Below, piece after piece: positions 47,149 to 60,700 of a stretch of 64,000 nucleotides of DNA. The notes beneath the pieces were generated by a model. The model saw only the letters and a program-made list of their open reading frames with translations, searched no databases and was not told the DNA's origin. This stretch comes from Gibbula magus (Eukaryota > Mollusca > Gastropoda > Trochida > Trochidae): the NCBI GenBank assembly GCA_936450465.1, contig OW388304.1, positions 41,540,914 to 41,604,913 of the forward strand, written 5' to 3'. The position numbers were made by a program, and so were the translations under genes. The stretch's first letter is position 1, and every line of letters begins with the position of its first letter.

Positions 47149-47262
47149 CGTAATTAAAACATAGGTCACACGTAGGTTAACAAAATCTACCCCTATATAC
47201 CGTACTCTGTTATGTAGGGGGTAGGTTTTTTTTGGCTACGTTTTACCTATGTTTTAATTACG
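47149..47262. mobile_element. 114-bp hairpin MITE
   Basis: cgtaattaaaacataggt at the left and acctatgttttaattacg at the right are a perfect inverse pair. Inner arms (cgtaggtt, ctacccctata) also pair. Confidence 0.88.
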
Positions 47263-47716
47263 ATATCGAGTTCAAGTGAAGTCACTAATTGTGACGTCAT
47301 TGGACTGCTTATCCTTTATTGTATTCTACGTAATGTATGAAAACAATTTCAAGAACAACAACTTTTATGTTGAACCCTGTCATCAAAAACTTTATAGTTG
47401 AGGAGCTTCAGACATCGCAAACGTCGTCTAGGGGTCCAAAACAAGCATGTTTTTTGTAAATATAAAGTAAAAAAGTGTTTTAGTACTTTTTTTAATATTC
47501 AGAAGTTCATAACGCGTTAATTATGTATGCAAACTGAATGTTGATTACTCCTACTGGATATTAAGGCACAACGATGTCTATGTCACACCTTAGTATGAAA
47601 ATATTAACCTTTTTTTCTCATACACGAGAAACATAACGTAGGGGTCCATTAATATATGATATTTTTTCAGAGGAGCATTTTCTTTTGAGAATACTGAAGA
47701 TAGAGACACTTTAAAA

Positions 47717-47754
47717 TGAGCTATCAATCATGTCTTGACTTGATTGATAGCTCA
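47717..47754. repeat. Small perfect hairpin, 14-bp arms
   Basis: tgagctatcaatca / tgattgatagctca with a 10-base loop. It is not followed by a T run. Confidence 0.8.
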
Positions 47755-47929
47755 TGTTCAAGCAGGGCAGCTGATTAATGAAATGATGCTGAAGTCAAAC
47801 GTGGGATTCAAGGTCAAGCGGCAGTCCTAGTTAGGTTTTCAAGACGATGTCTGAAGGCTATTGTTATCGTCGTGATTCTTCTTCAGATCTTATTATTTTT
47901 GTCAAAAAAACCCAACATTTACGCGATGC

Positions 47930-48130
47930 ACGTGCGTGAAAGAATCTATTTCATGATGGTTGTAGCTACGTGTACCATATCCGATGAATGAGCATCGACA
48001 TTTTCTTCAAAATGATTCATATTTGTGTAACATAATGAAAATTTATTGTTTGAACTGCAAGATAATCTCATATGCATGTAACGTGAAAACTTCCCTAAGC
48101 AAGGCAAAACTCTTGCCAGTCTCCATTATG
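47930..48130. repeat. Dispersed repeat related to 19730-19890 and 16590-16822
   Basis: Shares blocks with 19730-19890 (cacgtgcgtg.., taccatat..gaatgagca, aaatttattgtttgaa). Its right end (caaggcaaaactcttgccagtctccatta) matches the arm of the foldback at 16590. Confidence 0.65.
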
Positions 48131-49003
48131 GGCTTCAATTACCAATTCAACATCCATTGGCCGAGGTCACCTACATATGTATTGCTTATTGATAACATAA
48201 CCAAATTTAAATGTGTTTATCAGAAATGATGTAATGTTTTCTAGAGAGAGAGACGATATTGAAGACCATATCTTGGTCTAATGCAAGAGAGTTGAGACAT
48301 AACAGAAGCCTTACAAAACGACATATACACATGCTCGGTATTTTCAAGGTTTAAGGTCCATTGTGCTCTTGTTACAAACAAAGTTTTGTTATTACGACGC
48401 CTGTCCAGATTCTTATCCAGATATCATAATAATGAAAATATTGTACGACAAATGTTAACTGAATCTTTGTTCTTATGCATTGTTCCTGAACTGAAGGTCA
48501 ATAGAGCTTGGCTTCCTTCAAATGGTATGTCCATATTTTAGGCGATGAGGAACTTTGTGTTTGGAAACTGAGAACAAGTGCCTAAATATAAGTTAAAGAA
48601 AAATAGATTTTACGAAAGGGAGAGCATTTTCATTTGTGAAAAACATGAATTGATAACCCTTTAGCAATTAATCAATGAATAAACCAATCAATAAAATCAT
48701 TTGTTCATTTTGTAACCACGGCTGGTAGAATCGAATCCGCTTATCTTATTTACAAAAAAGAAACATGAACAAATATACACCATACCCACATGTGGTATAT
48801 ATGAATAAAACTTTTTTACAAAATAACTTTTACTAGTTATATCGATTGATACTTTTGATATCTTTATACACGACTTGCAGTTATCTGTATATATGAGAGT
48901 ACAAGCTATGACTTATATCGCAATTTTAAATCTGTCGTGAAATGTCTTCATACCCTTTAGATTTGTCTTGACATCTATCAATGCAGGAAGCTATTTGTGC
49001 TAT
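48131..49003. other. Intergenic, nothing recognised
   Basis: No supported coding, RNA or repeat feature. Confidence 0.4.
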
Positions 49004-49225
49004 ACCGGGGGTGTAGCTCAATTTGTAGAGCGTCCGCTCATCATCCGGGGTTCGATTCCCGGCCTTGTCATACCAAAAGACGTAAGAAGATACGAATTGT
49101 TGCTTCCTTTCTGGGCGCTCAGCACTAAGGCTAGTACAACGCTTGAACTGGCGCTGCGCAGTGACTACCGGGTACCACTTGCACAAACCGAATTTCCAAG
49201 ATTTACATTGTGTATTGATTTAATA
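49004..49225 (+). mobile_element. tRNA-derived SINE, degenerate head
   Basis: A box tgtagctcaatttgtagagc and B box GGGGTTCGATTCCC are present, but the anticodon arm is too short (about 13 nt between D and T arms), ruling out a working tRNA. The body has gaattgttgcttcctttctg and ggcgctcagcactaagg, a block I have seen in invertebrate SINE bodies, but the family is not assigned. Confidence 0.7.
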
Positions 49226-49557
49226 TAAAGACTTACTTTCACAATGGCATCAATCAAATATTACAAATTGAATTCATCACTCTCATGTACATCATCCTCA
49301 GTATAATATAATGCAGCTCTATTTACTCTCCCTGTTCCTGTATTGAGGCAATATTAATTATTATGCATGTTGTATATATTGAACATTTTCATGTTTTTGT
49401 CTGCGTACCGAAAGTATGTTCACCTATATATGCGAATCTTGGTGCAAATATAATGTCAATTGACATTCATGTTAACGTCTATAAAATACATCACATACAT
49501 TATTAATATGAATCATCATATACACTACTGTGCAGAATTAAGTACCCAATGTTCGTG

Positions 49558-49683
49558 AACATTTCGCGCACATTTCGCGAACATTTCGCGCACATTTCGC
49601 GAACATTTCGCGAACATTTCGCGAACATTTCGCGAACATTTCGCGCACATTTCGCGAACATTTCGCGAACATTTTGTGAACTT
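49558..49683. repeat. 11-bp minisatellite (aacatttcgcg)n
   Basis: About 11-12 copies alternating aacatttcgcg and cacatttcgcg. The second copy of the large duplication (52190-52206) has only about 1.5 copies. Arg/Asn/Val-rich frames here are artefacts. Confidence 0.95.
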
Positions 49684-49949
49684 GTCATTTCCGAGTTCGT
49701 AATAATCATAAATCATAATAAACATTGTTAAAAACCACTAACTAACTAACGAGATGCTACCCTTATCGTTTAAACAGATTTATTTCATGAAAACATACAT
49801 GAATCGGATTTTCCAACAAGTTCAAATGAATTCATTTTAAGTCAACTCCAAAGCACACATACAAAAACAGAAGTAAGTGACAAACACTAAACAGGTTCGT
49901 ACACTTCATAAAACATTTGACAGAAAATAATAACGTATGAGCACAGAAT

Positions 49950-50265
49950 GAATTATAAACCCGTTGATAATGCCACGTTGTGATCGATCCTTGAGGTAGC
50001 TTTCAAACAATAAGAGAAGTTTACCACAAATACCGTAAGTTTTGGGCTTATGAAAAACACCTTGTGCCATACTTTATCAAGGGCTTTACTTACATGTATG
50101 GCGCCCAAAACCGCCCTTTTTTCTTTGCCTTTATCACGTTCTCTGGCGATAAAGTCATAAAGAACGGTTAATGATACCCTTATAGTTGAATGCAGTCATT
50201 AATTTGTTCACAGCATTTACTGACAGTTATCATCATTAACTTAGACACTATTTCTTTTCATGTCC
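49950..50265 (-). pseudogene. Decayed LINE reverse transcriptase fragment in duplication copy 1
   Basis: On the - strand from about 50230: VNKLMTAFNYKGIIN, LYDFIARERDKGK, KALDKVWHKVFF, then shifted KTYGICGKLLLLFESYLKDRSQRGIINGF (ending about 49965). This follows the RT order of A-F-D-K-V-W-H, then YGI-G--L-W--SYL-DR-Q-V-I-G, typical of Jockey/CR1-like LINEs. Frame changes and stops make it a relic. Confidence 0.72.
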
Positions 50266-51019
50266 CATTTACTGTGTTATCTGACAAAAATAACTTTTTT
50301 ACAACCGAGGATTTGACTTGCAATCGTTCTTTTAAAATCCAATCTGAACTTAACCAACTTCAGCTTTAGAGATTTAACGGGCATATTTGAATACTGGTAA
50401 TTCCTTAAATTATGTAATGTTTATGATGATTGACATCTGTTGACGTTTTATGAATATCATGTTCGCACTAAGCGTTATTAATCTCGTATAGTATATATAT
50501 ATGTGTTGAATTTTGCCATCTTCATGTTTAAATGTATCCTGACTTGTATTGTTATTTGTATCATGAAGCGGTATTCGGATACGTTTTAGCCTGTTTACTT
50601 CTTAAATGGAAATAAATATGATTAAACCATTACTTTAAAAACACTCTGTGAAAACGTATTCAATTGAGTATGCACAGTTTACATAAAGAAAACCTCATTT
50701 CGATTAGTCAACAATTACCCAATAAACAATCAGTAAGCTCTTGAAATTTAGACCACGCCCCCATCCCGTGTTGTTACCTATTTGACAGGCCAGTACTCAA
50801 ACCAACTCCTAGAGTAGATTAGATTACATATCATAACATCCTCGATTTATGTTTTATTTACCATAACTTTAATGCTAACATTAATTTAAGCTGTTTTCAC
50901 AATGATAGGAGTCGTGTTTTACCGAGAAATTTTCTCAAAGAACTTTTCCCCTACAATCGTCCATTGAATTGTTTTAATGCACCTACATATACCTTCATTT
51001 TAAGTAAATATATTCCATG

Positions 51020-51177
<158 letters not shown>

Positions 51178-51191
51178 AGTAATGTTCACAT

Positions 51192-52189
51192 GCTGGGTAA
51201 AACATGTATTCCAATATCTGTAGAAAATACATAATTAAATTACATGGTAAATAAATAACCGGCAAAAATTATATATTTCAATTTCTTTCATTGCTTGATG
51301 ATATCACATTTCTTGACGTTACTGATATTTGCAAACAGATATTATCAACGTTATCATTATTCCAAATATTTCTTCATACCTTTTGGTAATACCTTGGATT
51401 AAATAATGCTAAATAATCGCAAACAGATTAAGGACTTATAACTTGAAAGGACTATTTACATTGTTTGTCAAATACAAATTATAAATAGTTAACTTAGTTG
51501 AACTTTATTGAGTATAAACTACTTAATTATTATTACAATAACGTTCAGCATGTCAGTTTTGATCGCTGAAAATATGATCAAAGTTTTCAAATTCAAATCA
51601 TACATACATTAAGCCCTCGGGGAACACTGGTATTAACATTGAGTAGCTGTTTATCTTAACTTGACATTTTAATCGATATAATAGAGTTGAGGAGGACTCT
51701 TGGGGTAAATTTATATTTATTTTTGGTAAAATCAATCACCAAATGAATTAATGCGCTGTTTGCTTTCAAAAAAGAAAATTAAATAGCTTTAATACTCTAC
51801 ATCTAACCATTTTTGACTTTTTAGTTTCAGAGATAATCCTACCAGAAAATAAACTAAATTATAAATTATTTTGAAATAATATCAATTGCTGAATGTTGAG
51901 TCTTCTATTCATCGCTTAGCTTTCTGGACTTGCTATAATATGGTCGTTGATTTGTTTTTTAAAAAGGTGTGATGATTCCTCTGATAATTTATATATTTTC
52001 ATAATGTACATTATGTATGGAATTCTACTATTGTCAATTCAAATTTTACCATTCATTCTAATTCCAAATTTCTATTACGTGAATAACAATAGTTGTATAC
52101 GCAAATTGGTATGAACTTAATAGTGATAAATGAATTTTATTGTTTCTATGATATTTGATTAACGTCAAGTCGTGTATTATTATATTGTT
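51192..52189. other. Unique spacer between duplication copies
   Basis: About 1 kb of AT-rich sequence with no supported feature. Confidence 0.5.
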
Positions 52190-52477
52190 TCGCGAACATT
52201 TCGTGAACTTGTCATTTCCGAGTTCGTAATAATCATAAATCATAATAAACATTGTTAAAAACCACTAACTAACTAACGAGATGCTACCCTTATGTTTAAA
52301 CAGATTTATTTCATGAAAACATACATGAATCGGATTTTCCAACAAGTTCAAATGAATTCATTTTAAGTCAACTCCAAAGCACACATACAAAAACAGAAGT
52401 AAGTGACGAACACTAAACAGGTTCGTACACTTCATAAAACATTTGACAGAAAATAATAACGTATGAGCACAGAATGA

Positions 52478-52792
52478 ATTATAAACCCGTTGATAATGCC
52501 ACGTTGTGATCGATCCTTGAGGTAGCTTTCAAACAATAAGAGAAGTTTACCACAAATACCGTAAGTTTTGGGCTTATGAAAAACACCTTGTGCCATACTT
52601 TATCAAGGGCTTTACTTACATGTATGGCGCCCAAAACCGCCCTTTTTTCTTTGCCTTTATCACTTTCTCTGGCGATAAAGTCATAAAGAATGGTTAATGA
52701 TACCCTTATAGTTGAATGCAGTCATTAATTTGTTCACAGCATTTACTGACAGTTATCATCATTAACTTAGACACTATTTCTTTTCATGTCCC
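52478..52792 (-). pseudogene. Decayed LINE reverse transcriptase fragment in duplication copy 2
   Basis: The counterpart of 49950-50265 with the same stops and shifts (VWHKVFF, YGICGKLLLLFESYLKDRSQRG), so decay preceded the duplication. Confidence 0.7.
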
Positions 52793-53542
52793 ATTTACTG
52801 TGTTATCTGACAAAAATAACTTTTTTACAACCGAGGATTTGACTTGCAATCGTTCTTTTGAAATCCAATCTGAACATAACCAACTTCAGCTTTAGAGATT
52901 TAACGGGCATATTTGAATACTGGTAATTCCTTAAATTATGTAATGTTTATGATGATTGACATCTGTTGACGTTTTATGAATATCATGTTCGCACTAAGCG
53001 TTATTAATCTCGTATAGTATATATATATGTGTTGAATTTTGCCATCTTCATGTTTAAATGTATCCTGACTTGTATTGTTATTTGTATCATGAAGCGGTAT
53101 TCGGATACGTTTTAGCCTGTTTACTTCTAAAATGGAAATAAATATGATTAAACCATTACTTTAAAAACACTCTGTGAAAACGTATTCAATTGAGTATGCA
53201 CAGTTTACATAAAGAAAACCTCATTTCGATTAGTCAACAATTACCCAATAAACAATCAGTAAGCTCTTGAAATTTAGACCACGCCCCCATCCCGTGTTGT
53301 TACCTATTTGACAGGCCAGTACTCAAACCAACTCCTAGAGTAGATTAGATTACATATCATAACATCCTCGATTTATGTTTTATTTACCATAACTTTAATG
53401 CTAACATTAATTTAAGCTGTTTTCACAATGATAGGAGTCGTGTTTTACCGAGAACCTTTCTCAAAGAACTTTTTCCTTACAATCGTCCATTGAATTGTTT
53501 TAATGCACCTACATATACCTTCATTTTAAGTAAATATATTCC

Positions 53543-53588
<46 letters not shown>

Positions 53589-53592
<4 letters not shown>

Positions 53593-54185
53593 GTGCCCAA
53601 TTCTCGGAATTGCTCATTCCCTGGGTTTGGGCAACAAACAACGTTGCCCAATCCCCGTCAATGGTCGGGGGCTTGCCCAATCCCAGTGGTTGGTCAGCTA
53701 ATCCCTGAGAATGAGCAGTGTTAACGACTGCTCATTCCCTGGGATTGGATGATTACGCTTACACAAGCTGATTGATTGTATTGCTGGGCTGTGAACTTTA
53801 TTTAGCCTCTTTATATACTATATACTTTATATACATTTTGCTTCACATAACATCTGGACCATGCAGCAAAAGGTAAAGTTCGATAGCTTAGTCAACACGA
53901 ACACCTTCTCAGTTATTTTAAAAGAAGAATATGACATTACAATAGCAGATGTCGTATCAGCTAAAATCAAGACAGCAACTAAAGAAAAGAGAGAATATAG
54001 ACTGCTGCAGAAAATTGATGTGTTTGATATCGGCGGACTGAAGAAATAAATGTTTGTACAGAATAAACATTAATCAAGTGTAATAACTGTTGGCTCTCAT
54101 TTGGTTTATATCTTTATCCTTGCTCATTCCCTGGGATTGGGCAAATTTAAATCTGATTTGCCCATTCCCGGGAATTGGGCACGAC

Positions 54186-54187
<2 letters not shown>
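53589..54187. mobile_element. ~600-bp TIR element inside (TA)n
   Basis: Ends gTCGTGCCCAATTCtCGG and CCGGGAATTGGGCACGAc are inverse, and flanks are (TA)n on both sides, as expected for insertion at TA. Subterminal regions carry many TGCCCAATCCC / GCTCATTCCCTGGGATTGG words in both orientations (at least six on the left, four on the right). It contains a 62-codon frame with its own TATA-like and AATAAA signals. Confidence 0.85.
53861..54049 (+). CDS. Small ORF in the TIR element, unknown function
   Basis: 62 codons, MQQKVKFDSLVNTNTFSVIL... ending DVFDIGGLKK. A TATA-rich stretch (tttatatac) lies about 35 bp upstream and AATAAA 13 bp after the stop (54062). Composition is protein-like, rich in Lys with a regular hydrophobic pattern. 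The ending YRLLQKIDVFDIGG loosely recalls the N-terminal region of integrase/KRBA2-type transposon proteins, but this is only an impression. It could be a transposase remnant, an accessory protein, or chance. Confidence 0.4.
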   Translation: MQQKVKFDSLVNTNTFSVILKEEYDITIADVVSAKIKTATKEKREYRLLQKIDVFDIGGLKK

Positions 54188-54235
<48 letters not shown>

Positions 54236-54246
54236 ATGTTCACATG

Positions 54247-55128
54247 TTTGTCAGGAAAAATATACATGTAGGCTGTCTCAGTCTGTCTGCTACAATCCGT
54301 TTTGTAACAGCAATCAAAGGAAACGTTTACTTTTAGAAATAAGCAGAGTTGAGTTAAGAATGTCTTTATTTGTTACGTCATTCAGTGCACCATTATCATT
54401 CAAAGTGGATTGAACATCATATCCGCGAGCACAAAAATACATGTTAACTCTGAAGTTTTATTAAATTTGACACGTGAAAAGGTATTGGGCAACATCTTAC
54501 ATAATAATTACCACATGAACACTTTGATGTTTCCGTCGTATAATCGATCTGCATCACATCACCACAGCCGCTTTTTAGGTGAAAATGGATATTTTGACAA
54601 CATTTTACACCGAAATTTCAGTCAACGTTATCTGTTTATTCGGATTTTAATTGATTCGTAGTAGTTGCATTAGTTTTTTCCAAATTTGAAGTCGAAGTAC
54701 ATGTAGCTATAGGCATTTCTTCTGCTTTAATCATAGGTGTACATTAATTAATTCTAACATTAATTAATTATTACAATAAATGGTTTAAACATATTTTTAT
54801 TTCAAGAGGAAAACGGGATTGGCAAACAAGCAAATAATGCTTATGTTAATGCCGCTCCCTAACAAAATACAGTTAAATCAAAGTGACGTACACATGGACA
54901 GGTCATTACACATACAATATACAAAGACAACATTGAAAAAATGATTTTGAAACTGTAGCAATCTAAGACTAAGGCACACATTTTAATAAAATGATACAAA
55001 AATAAGGATAGTTCAGCAAGGCAAGATCCCAAATTAAATTTGTTAATCGTGTTATGTGAAATCTGAAAATCTCTTTGATATAACGATATAATGATGTGCT
55101 GACTTCAGTATTTCTTCGTTTACATGTT
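54247..55128. other. Intergenic, nothing recognised
   Basis: AT-rich with ttaattaatta words near 54750. No coding support. Confidence 0.4.
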
Positions 55129-55680
55129 TTAATGAGCCTGGATGTCCATAGAAAATTGGAGACAAGTTAAACACTTTTTGAAGAAGAATGTATCGGCTCT
55201 TATGTCATTGAAAGTGGGACAAGTAAAAAATAAATGAAGAGCATCTTCAGTATGATACCCGCAATTACATTCAGAGCTATTTGAAATAAATCCATTAATC
55301 TTATCTCGGTTCAGATCGCTACATCCAAGCCGAAGACGTGAGTGAATAATTTGGAAAAATCTAGGCCCATCGAAGATGTCGAAATAAAAAAAAACTGTGT
55401 TGTTTTGTTCTTTAGGTATGTTCTTGAATTCCCCTATAGTATTAGCATTTACTATATCTTGTGGAAGAGAGTTCCAAATATGTATCGTATCTGGGATAAA
55501 AGATTTAGAATAAAGACTTGTGTTGCATTTGATAGTTTGAAGATGAGAAGTATTTCTCAGTTCATATCCAGTTAGAGAAGATACGTTTGGTGGGATTAAA
55601 CTTGGCAAGTAATCCGGAACTAATCTATTGACCATCTTATTAAAAAAATATAATTTCTGACATTACAATAAATATACAAA
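55129..55680 (-). pseudogene. LINE ORF2 C-terminal fragment (5'-truncated)
   Basis: On the - strand: MVNRLVPDYLPSLIPP, YELRNTSHLQTIKCNTSLYSKSF, IWNSLPQDIVNANTIGEFKN, then HSRLRLGCSDLNRDKINGFISN and a zinc-knuckle-like C-x-C-G-(x)n-H-LFFTCP. This is the region downstream of RT in CR1/L2-like LINEs. It is open for 168 codons but lacks the endonuclease and RT core, as in typical 5'-truncated copies. Confidence 0.82.
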
Positions 55681-56057
55681 TCTAGCGATACCTTCAGTAG
55701 TGTCGAATCTATATTTGGATGATAAATATGATTATCCCACCAGTTAAATATCCTAGTACAGTCAGTTTATCAATTTATTATTATTAAACCAGAGCGAAGT
55801 GACAATTTTACTTCTTCCATAAATTATAGCAACTGACAGTCCACACACGTGTATGGCAACTCTTGGCTTAGGGGGATTAACACATGGATAACCCGATCCT
55901 TATAAAAAAAACAGTTGTCGACAGTATGTGGGATAGACATAAGAACACTTAGGAACATTAACTACTACAAACATATAAATATACAGGGATATACAATTTA
56001 TTATTTTGGTTATGTGACATGTATAAATACACAAAATTATAGGTAACTTCCCTCAAA

Positions 56058-56348
56058 TTATTTTTTGTCGAAGTCTTTATATAACGGGCACTCAATAAGA
56101 CAATGGTACCTTTGCATTATGTCTTGATACAGATTTGTACAACATTGTCTCAGTTTTATTCTAGTTATTGATTGGTCTGTTGCTCTGATTTGAATGTAGT
56201 TAATACATTTTTGGTTGCTTATGGGCATTGTTTCTTGAAGCCAGTGTTTGCCAGGAATGTATTTACTATACATATATGCGGATTCTTGATGCACTTTTGA
56301 TATGAAATGCTTATTAGCCATAAGTTGTTCTCCTTTAGTTTGTATCAT
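56058..56348 (-). pseudogene. Possible LINE C-terminal relic
   Basis: A 96-codon - frame with KCINYIQIRATDQSITRIKLRQCC..., ending HCLIECPLYKDFD. The C-C-(x)n-H-(x)4-CPLY ending resembles the zinc-knuckle end of LINE proteins. No other motif; it may be chance. Confidence 0.35.
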
Positions 56349-57632
56349 ACAATGTAATCCGTTTTTAAACAGCAGCCTGTTATGTTTTAATAGCTGGAAT
56401 CCAAAGAAAATTTATTTGGTTTCCACAGTCTATTTGTTGTTTATCGCTTTATGTTGTTGTATATGGCTTAGCGTGTCAAGTACAGACTATGTACATATGT
56501 ACCTACTCGAATCGAACAACAGCACGGGCCTTAATATAAACACAAACTCACAGGTAACTCAAAATGTCACCACGTTCTCAAGCAGTGTATGACATTTGGT
56601 CACAACGATAATAACACAATCTCCTGTCCAAACAAATCGAATTGGATTAGAAGTAATATATGTACCGCAACTTTCATGTTTGTATAACTAAGCATCATGT
56701 CACCAACTGTTAGTGAAAAATCAACACATGGCTTAATTGATTGTATAAACACAAGCTGATAAAAGAATGATCACACCATGGTATGCAAGTTCCTTTGATA
56801 GGGGATTAATTAATAATTAACGAGACAACAAGAGGGGTTAATTAGGATTAATTAAGGGACTGCCAGGAGATTAAAATAGTTTACCGGTATGACAGTTTAC
56901 TGAAAGAGTCTTCGATTCAATATTTTATTCCGTTTCACATTCACACATATCATAACACAAAAAAATACATTTCTTCATAATATACGACCAGAATCAGTAA
57001 TTAGTAATTATTGTAAGCGCTACTAACACATTTTCCTATAAAATATACAACATTTTCAGTACAAGTTATCATCAAATATTGGTCTATGGTCAGTCTTCAC
57101 AAGATCCTTCAAATTCGCTAGGGACTTGTATTTCCTTTCCTGGACCTGATTCGAAAAGTTATGTCATCTACACAATAAATTCTTACCGTCACGTTTATTT
57201 TTAATGACGCTAACGTCTGCCTGAACGTTTGCCATCTTGTGATATCTGATATTTGACATATGACAATCCCAACATATACATAGTGTCCTCTGAAAGGAAT
57301 TCTCCATTTGTGCAAGTTTTGTATCATGTTGAGGCGATACTTGAATAAAAAAATTCTATCTTTCTGTCTGTCAACTAAGCCATGAAACTGGCCCACTCGA
57401 TCAAGCCAATTAGGACGTTAATTATAATCCGATATTCGTTAACTGTCAAGGGATTAGAAACTGGCATATCAGGGCGACTCCAGAAAACTCAAAGTGTCAC
57501 CATGTCCTCAATTACAATGTGGTCACATGGTCACAAGGATTATCAGTCAGTCCCTTGTCCAGTTTGTTTTTTACGGGCAGTCGACATGTATATTTTCACT
57601 GCATGCGAAGAGTTAGGTACCAATATGGCAAT
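56349..57632. other. Upstream region of the BEN-like gene
   Basis: Contains two diverged copies of a ~90-bp word (56550-56640 and 57484-57560: aactcaaa-tgtcaccac..., ...cttgtccag). No other feature. The promoter of the downstream gene should lie here, but no clear TATA box is evident. Confidence 0.4.
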
Positions 57633-57792
57633 ATGGCTACATCACGCAGTATATCCGTTGGTTCTCGTGTAAAAGCGTTGAATGAGGAGACAGGGAGGTG
57701 GACATTAGCGGAAGTTACAGCTCTTGCAACCCGCAAGGCACAAGTGAAATTCATTGGATTGGATGCTGACAAGCCAACATGGACGCAGTCAC
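57633..57792 (+). CDS. Exon 1 of BEN-like gene: Tudor-like region
   Basis: ATG at 57633 is chosen because the upstream part of the open frame looks random and MATSRSISVGSRV starts the domain-like part. Donor AGTCAC|gtaatt in phase 1. Without splicing the frame ends at 57800. Confidence 0.68.
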
Positions 57793-60700
57793 GTAATTAA
57801 ATTCACCTGGTTTTACACCAATATCTTTATTGAGAATTTCAAAGCACCGGCCAATGTATTATATAAAAATGCAGATATTGTATGCAAGTTCATTTTGCAA
57901 CAGTATATTTACAGTCAACTCTGCAGGAACATTAAGTATGTTATGTACTGTTTGCAATCACAGTCAAATTATCACTTTAATGACTGTAGGATAAAGTGGT
58001 AATTTTTAAGGGAATTAGAAAGTAAGAAAAAATCACAAAATACAGGGTTTTCTAATTTTAATTCTAATATTAGACATGCACAGTAAATAAATTATGTGAT
58101 GTATCCATATGTAGCTGCATATCCAGTATAACAGTATTTACATTAGGCACATGTGTAGATTACTATAACAACTGCATGTGTCCTCCTAATATTATCATAG
58201 TATTTCAAATAATACAAGGCTGTGGAAACTGGTCACTGTTATTTATATATTTTATTTGTTATATATATGTAAAAAGACAGAATGAAGCTATATAAACTGT
58301 GTAGTTTATATAATTATCGGGGACCGATTGATGACCCCCATCAGAATGAGGCGCATTTATTAAGATATTCAAGATGTAGTATATGTCGGGTACGATAAAA
58401 TCTTCAAATATTTCTATTGCTATTTGCAGATATTATATCAAGTACTGTTGCCGACCTAGTATTAAAAAGGGTGGAAAACTATAAGAAAAATAAATAAATA
58501 AATAAATAATTGTTAAATGGTTCTATTTTGTAGTAGTGAGTAGTGAGTCATTTATCATGGTTTTCACAGGCGAATTATGCAACAATACAAGCAAAAAAAG
58601 GTACTTTTAGGACTATTAAGACAACTAAATTTACTTGGTGATCTGAACATGAACTCCTTAATAGGATATATATTTGATGTAATTAAAGATATATATATCG
58701 CCAAAACTGGCAAGAAAAGATTAATATTGCAAGCAAATGTAACCTTTACTCTGTTTATAAAGACAATATCAATAACGAATTATATCTATCATGTCTAAAC
58801 GTAAAACTGTATAGAGTTGTAGCTTAGCTCGTTTTAGATGTTCATCACATGATCTGTTGAGAAAGGCAGATATACAAACATTAGTAGGGAGGACAGAATT
58901 TACAAATTTTGTAAGTTAAATGAAGTTGAAGATGCATACATTTCCTTCTAGTATGTCCAATATACAGTAATATCAAATATATATGTATAACAAATATCAT
59001 GTACATCCTAGTTAATTTAAATTTGAACTGTTGCTGAATAGTTCAAACACCCAAGAGCTTAAACATCTCTCCATGTATATATATTTATGTAGTTGTACAT
59101 CGTATATCTTAAATGTTTTTGCAATGTATATGGTGTGCTTTAGGTCTGAATTAAAAATATAAATTTGTAATTGAAAATCAAATATGATAACAATGTATTG
59201 CTGTGTACAAAGCGCCCCAGCAAAGTATGCTTCGATGAACGACGAACGTTTTGTAAAAAATATCATATTTTCAGGTAACATCAGACAGGCAGTGGTGACG
59301 CGGCTTTTGACTCAACATCTACCATCTGGACTGTCGCTGTCAAGATTGAGGATCCTCTCCAAGGATGACGACATCTTTACGAAGCAGGGAGGTCGTGTGA
59401 TCAAGTGTACCCTCATCGAGAACGACCCGTTCAAGCGTGATTTGAAGATACAGAGCGGCAGGACATTGAATTACGAACAACTCGTAGAGGAACCTGTAAA
59501 TTTTGATGAGGTATTGGAACATATCATAACGATGTAACATAGTAAATAATAAAATTTTAAATTTGATATTTGTGAACGAATCCATTAAATATATAAATAA
59601 TGTTGACAATTTCAACATTCAATGAAATGAAATGAATTTAGATTGTCTATCTGTTAGCTGTGGGTCTAATTAATGTAAATGCTGCTAGTATATTCACGTA
59701 AATCAAATTAAACCTTCACACAATGTATCTCGGTTATATTTGAGTTCAGGTCACTCCAATAATCCCTTAAAGCGAAAAGGAAAAATGTGACAATACAATA
59801 ATATAGACATCCTGGAAGATGGACGACATGAACATTGCTTTATTATGTCGATTTCATGTTTCAGACGACAGATTCAACACTTCAGTCGGACAGCGACGCA
59901 GACCCTGCCTGGGTGATGCCAGAGAGACCCCGACACTTCGTATGTTAAAATACAAATTAATTTTACCCATGAAAGTATACATGAGTAATAGACATGGACC
60001 CGTTTTTAATCCAATTTTTTTTTATTGCTTTGGTTAACCTAAATCGTATTTCGGAATATGCCATAGTGCTGACCTAAATTCTAAATCTAAATCTCTGTTG
60101 TATGTAACAAAACCATGTAAAACCACGATGTATTCGCATCTGCGGATAACAAACATAATGTTGACAAATTAGTTACAATAAATATTAGTGTTTTGTTTGT
60201 TTAAATATTTTACTGGTTGTTCATAGGTTTCGAAGACTACAGCAACATCTCGGGCGGCAACCGGAGGAACAAAAAAGAAACGAGGCGTAAGTCACCATCA
60301 CTCACATTATATCATGATTCATATTTTCGCAGCTTCCTTAGCGTTAAGATAGTCGAAGTGCCACGAATTAACATCTTAGCTCTAAGACAATTTCGAAAAA
60401 TATGGGTCCATAAGAGTTAGTATGGTAAATTAAATTAGCTGTTCTCCTCCTATTGTACATCTTACTCAACTGTGTATACTGCAATGTTTGGAAAATATTT
60501 GGTAATACTTAGCATTAGGACATCAATATCAATTTAAATCACATTGTTTCTGTATGGATCCGTTATTATGTACATACTCGTGATGTAAAAATGGTGCATT
60601 ATGCATTTATATATCAATTTATTATATGTATAGTATCGTGTAACATATTGTCTGACACATACTCTTTACTTTCAGATCACCATTCTTGGAGAAGCGCTGC

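Larger units (their letters stand above)
52190..54246. repeat. Large direct duplication, copy 2 (with insertion)
   Basis: Same sequence as copy 1 but with a contracted 11-bp repeat at the left edge and a 600-bp element inserted in the (TA)n tract (53548-53588 and 54187-54231). Confidence 0.92.

Noticed and set aside
49004..49075. Functional tRNA gene
   Set aside because: The anticodon arm is too short and SINE body follows.
49503..49731. Arg/Asn repeat protein from the 11-bp repeat
   Set aside because: An 11-bp unit cycles through all frames, giving long frames by chance; copy 2 has lost it.
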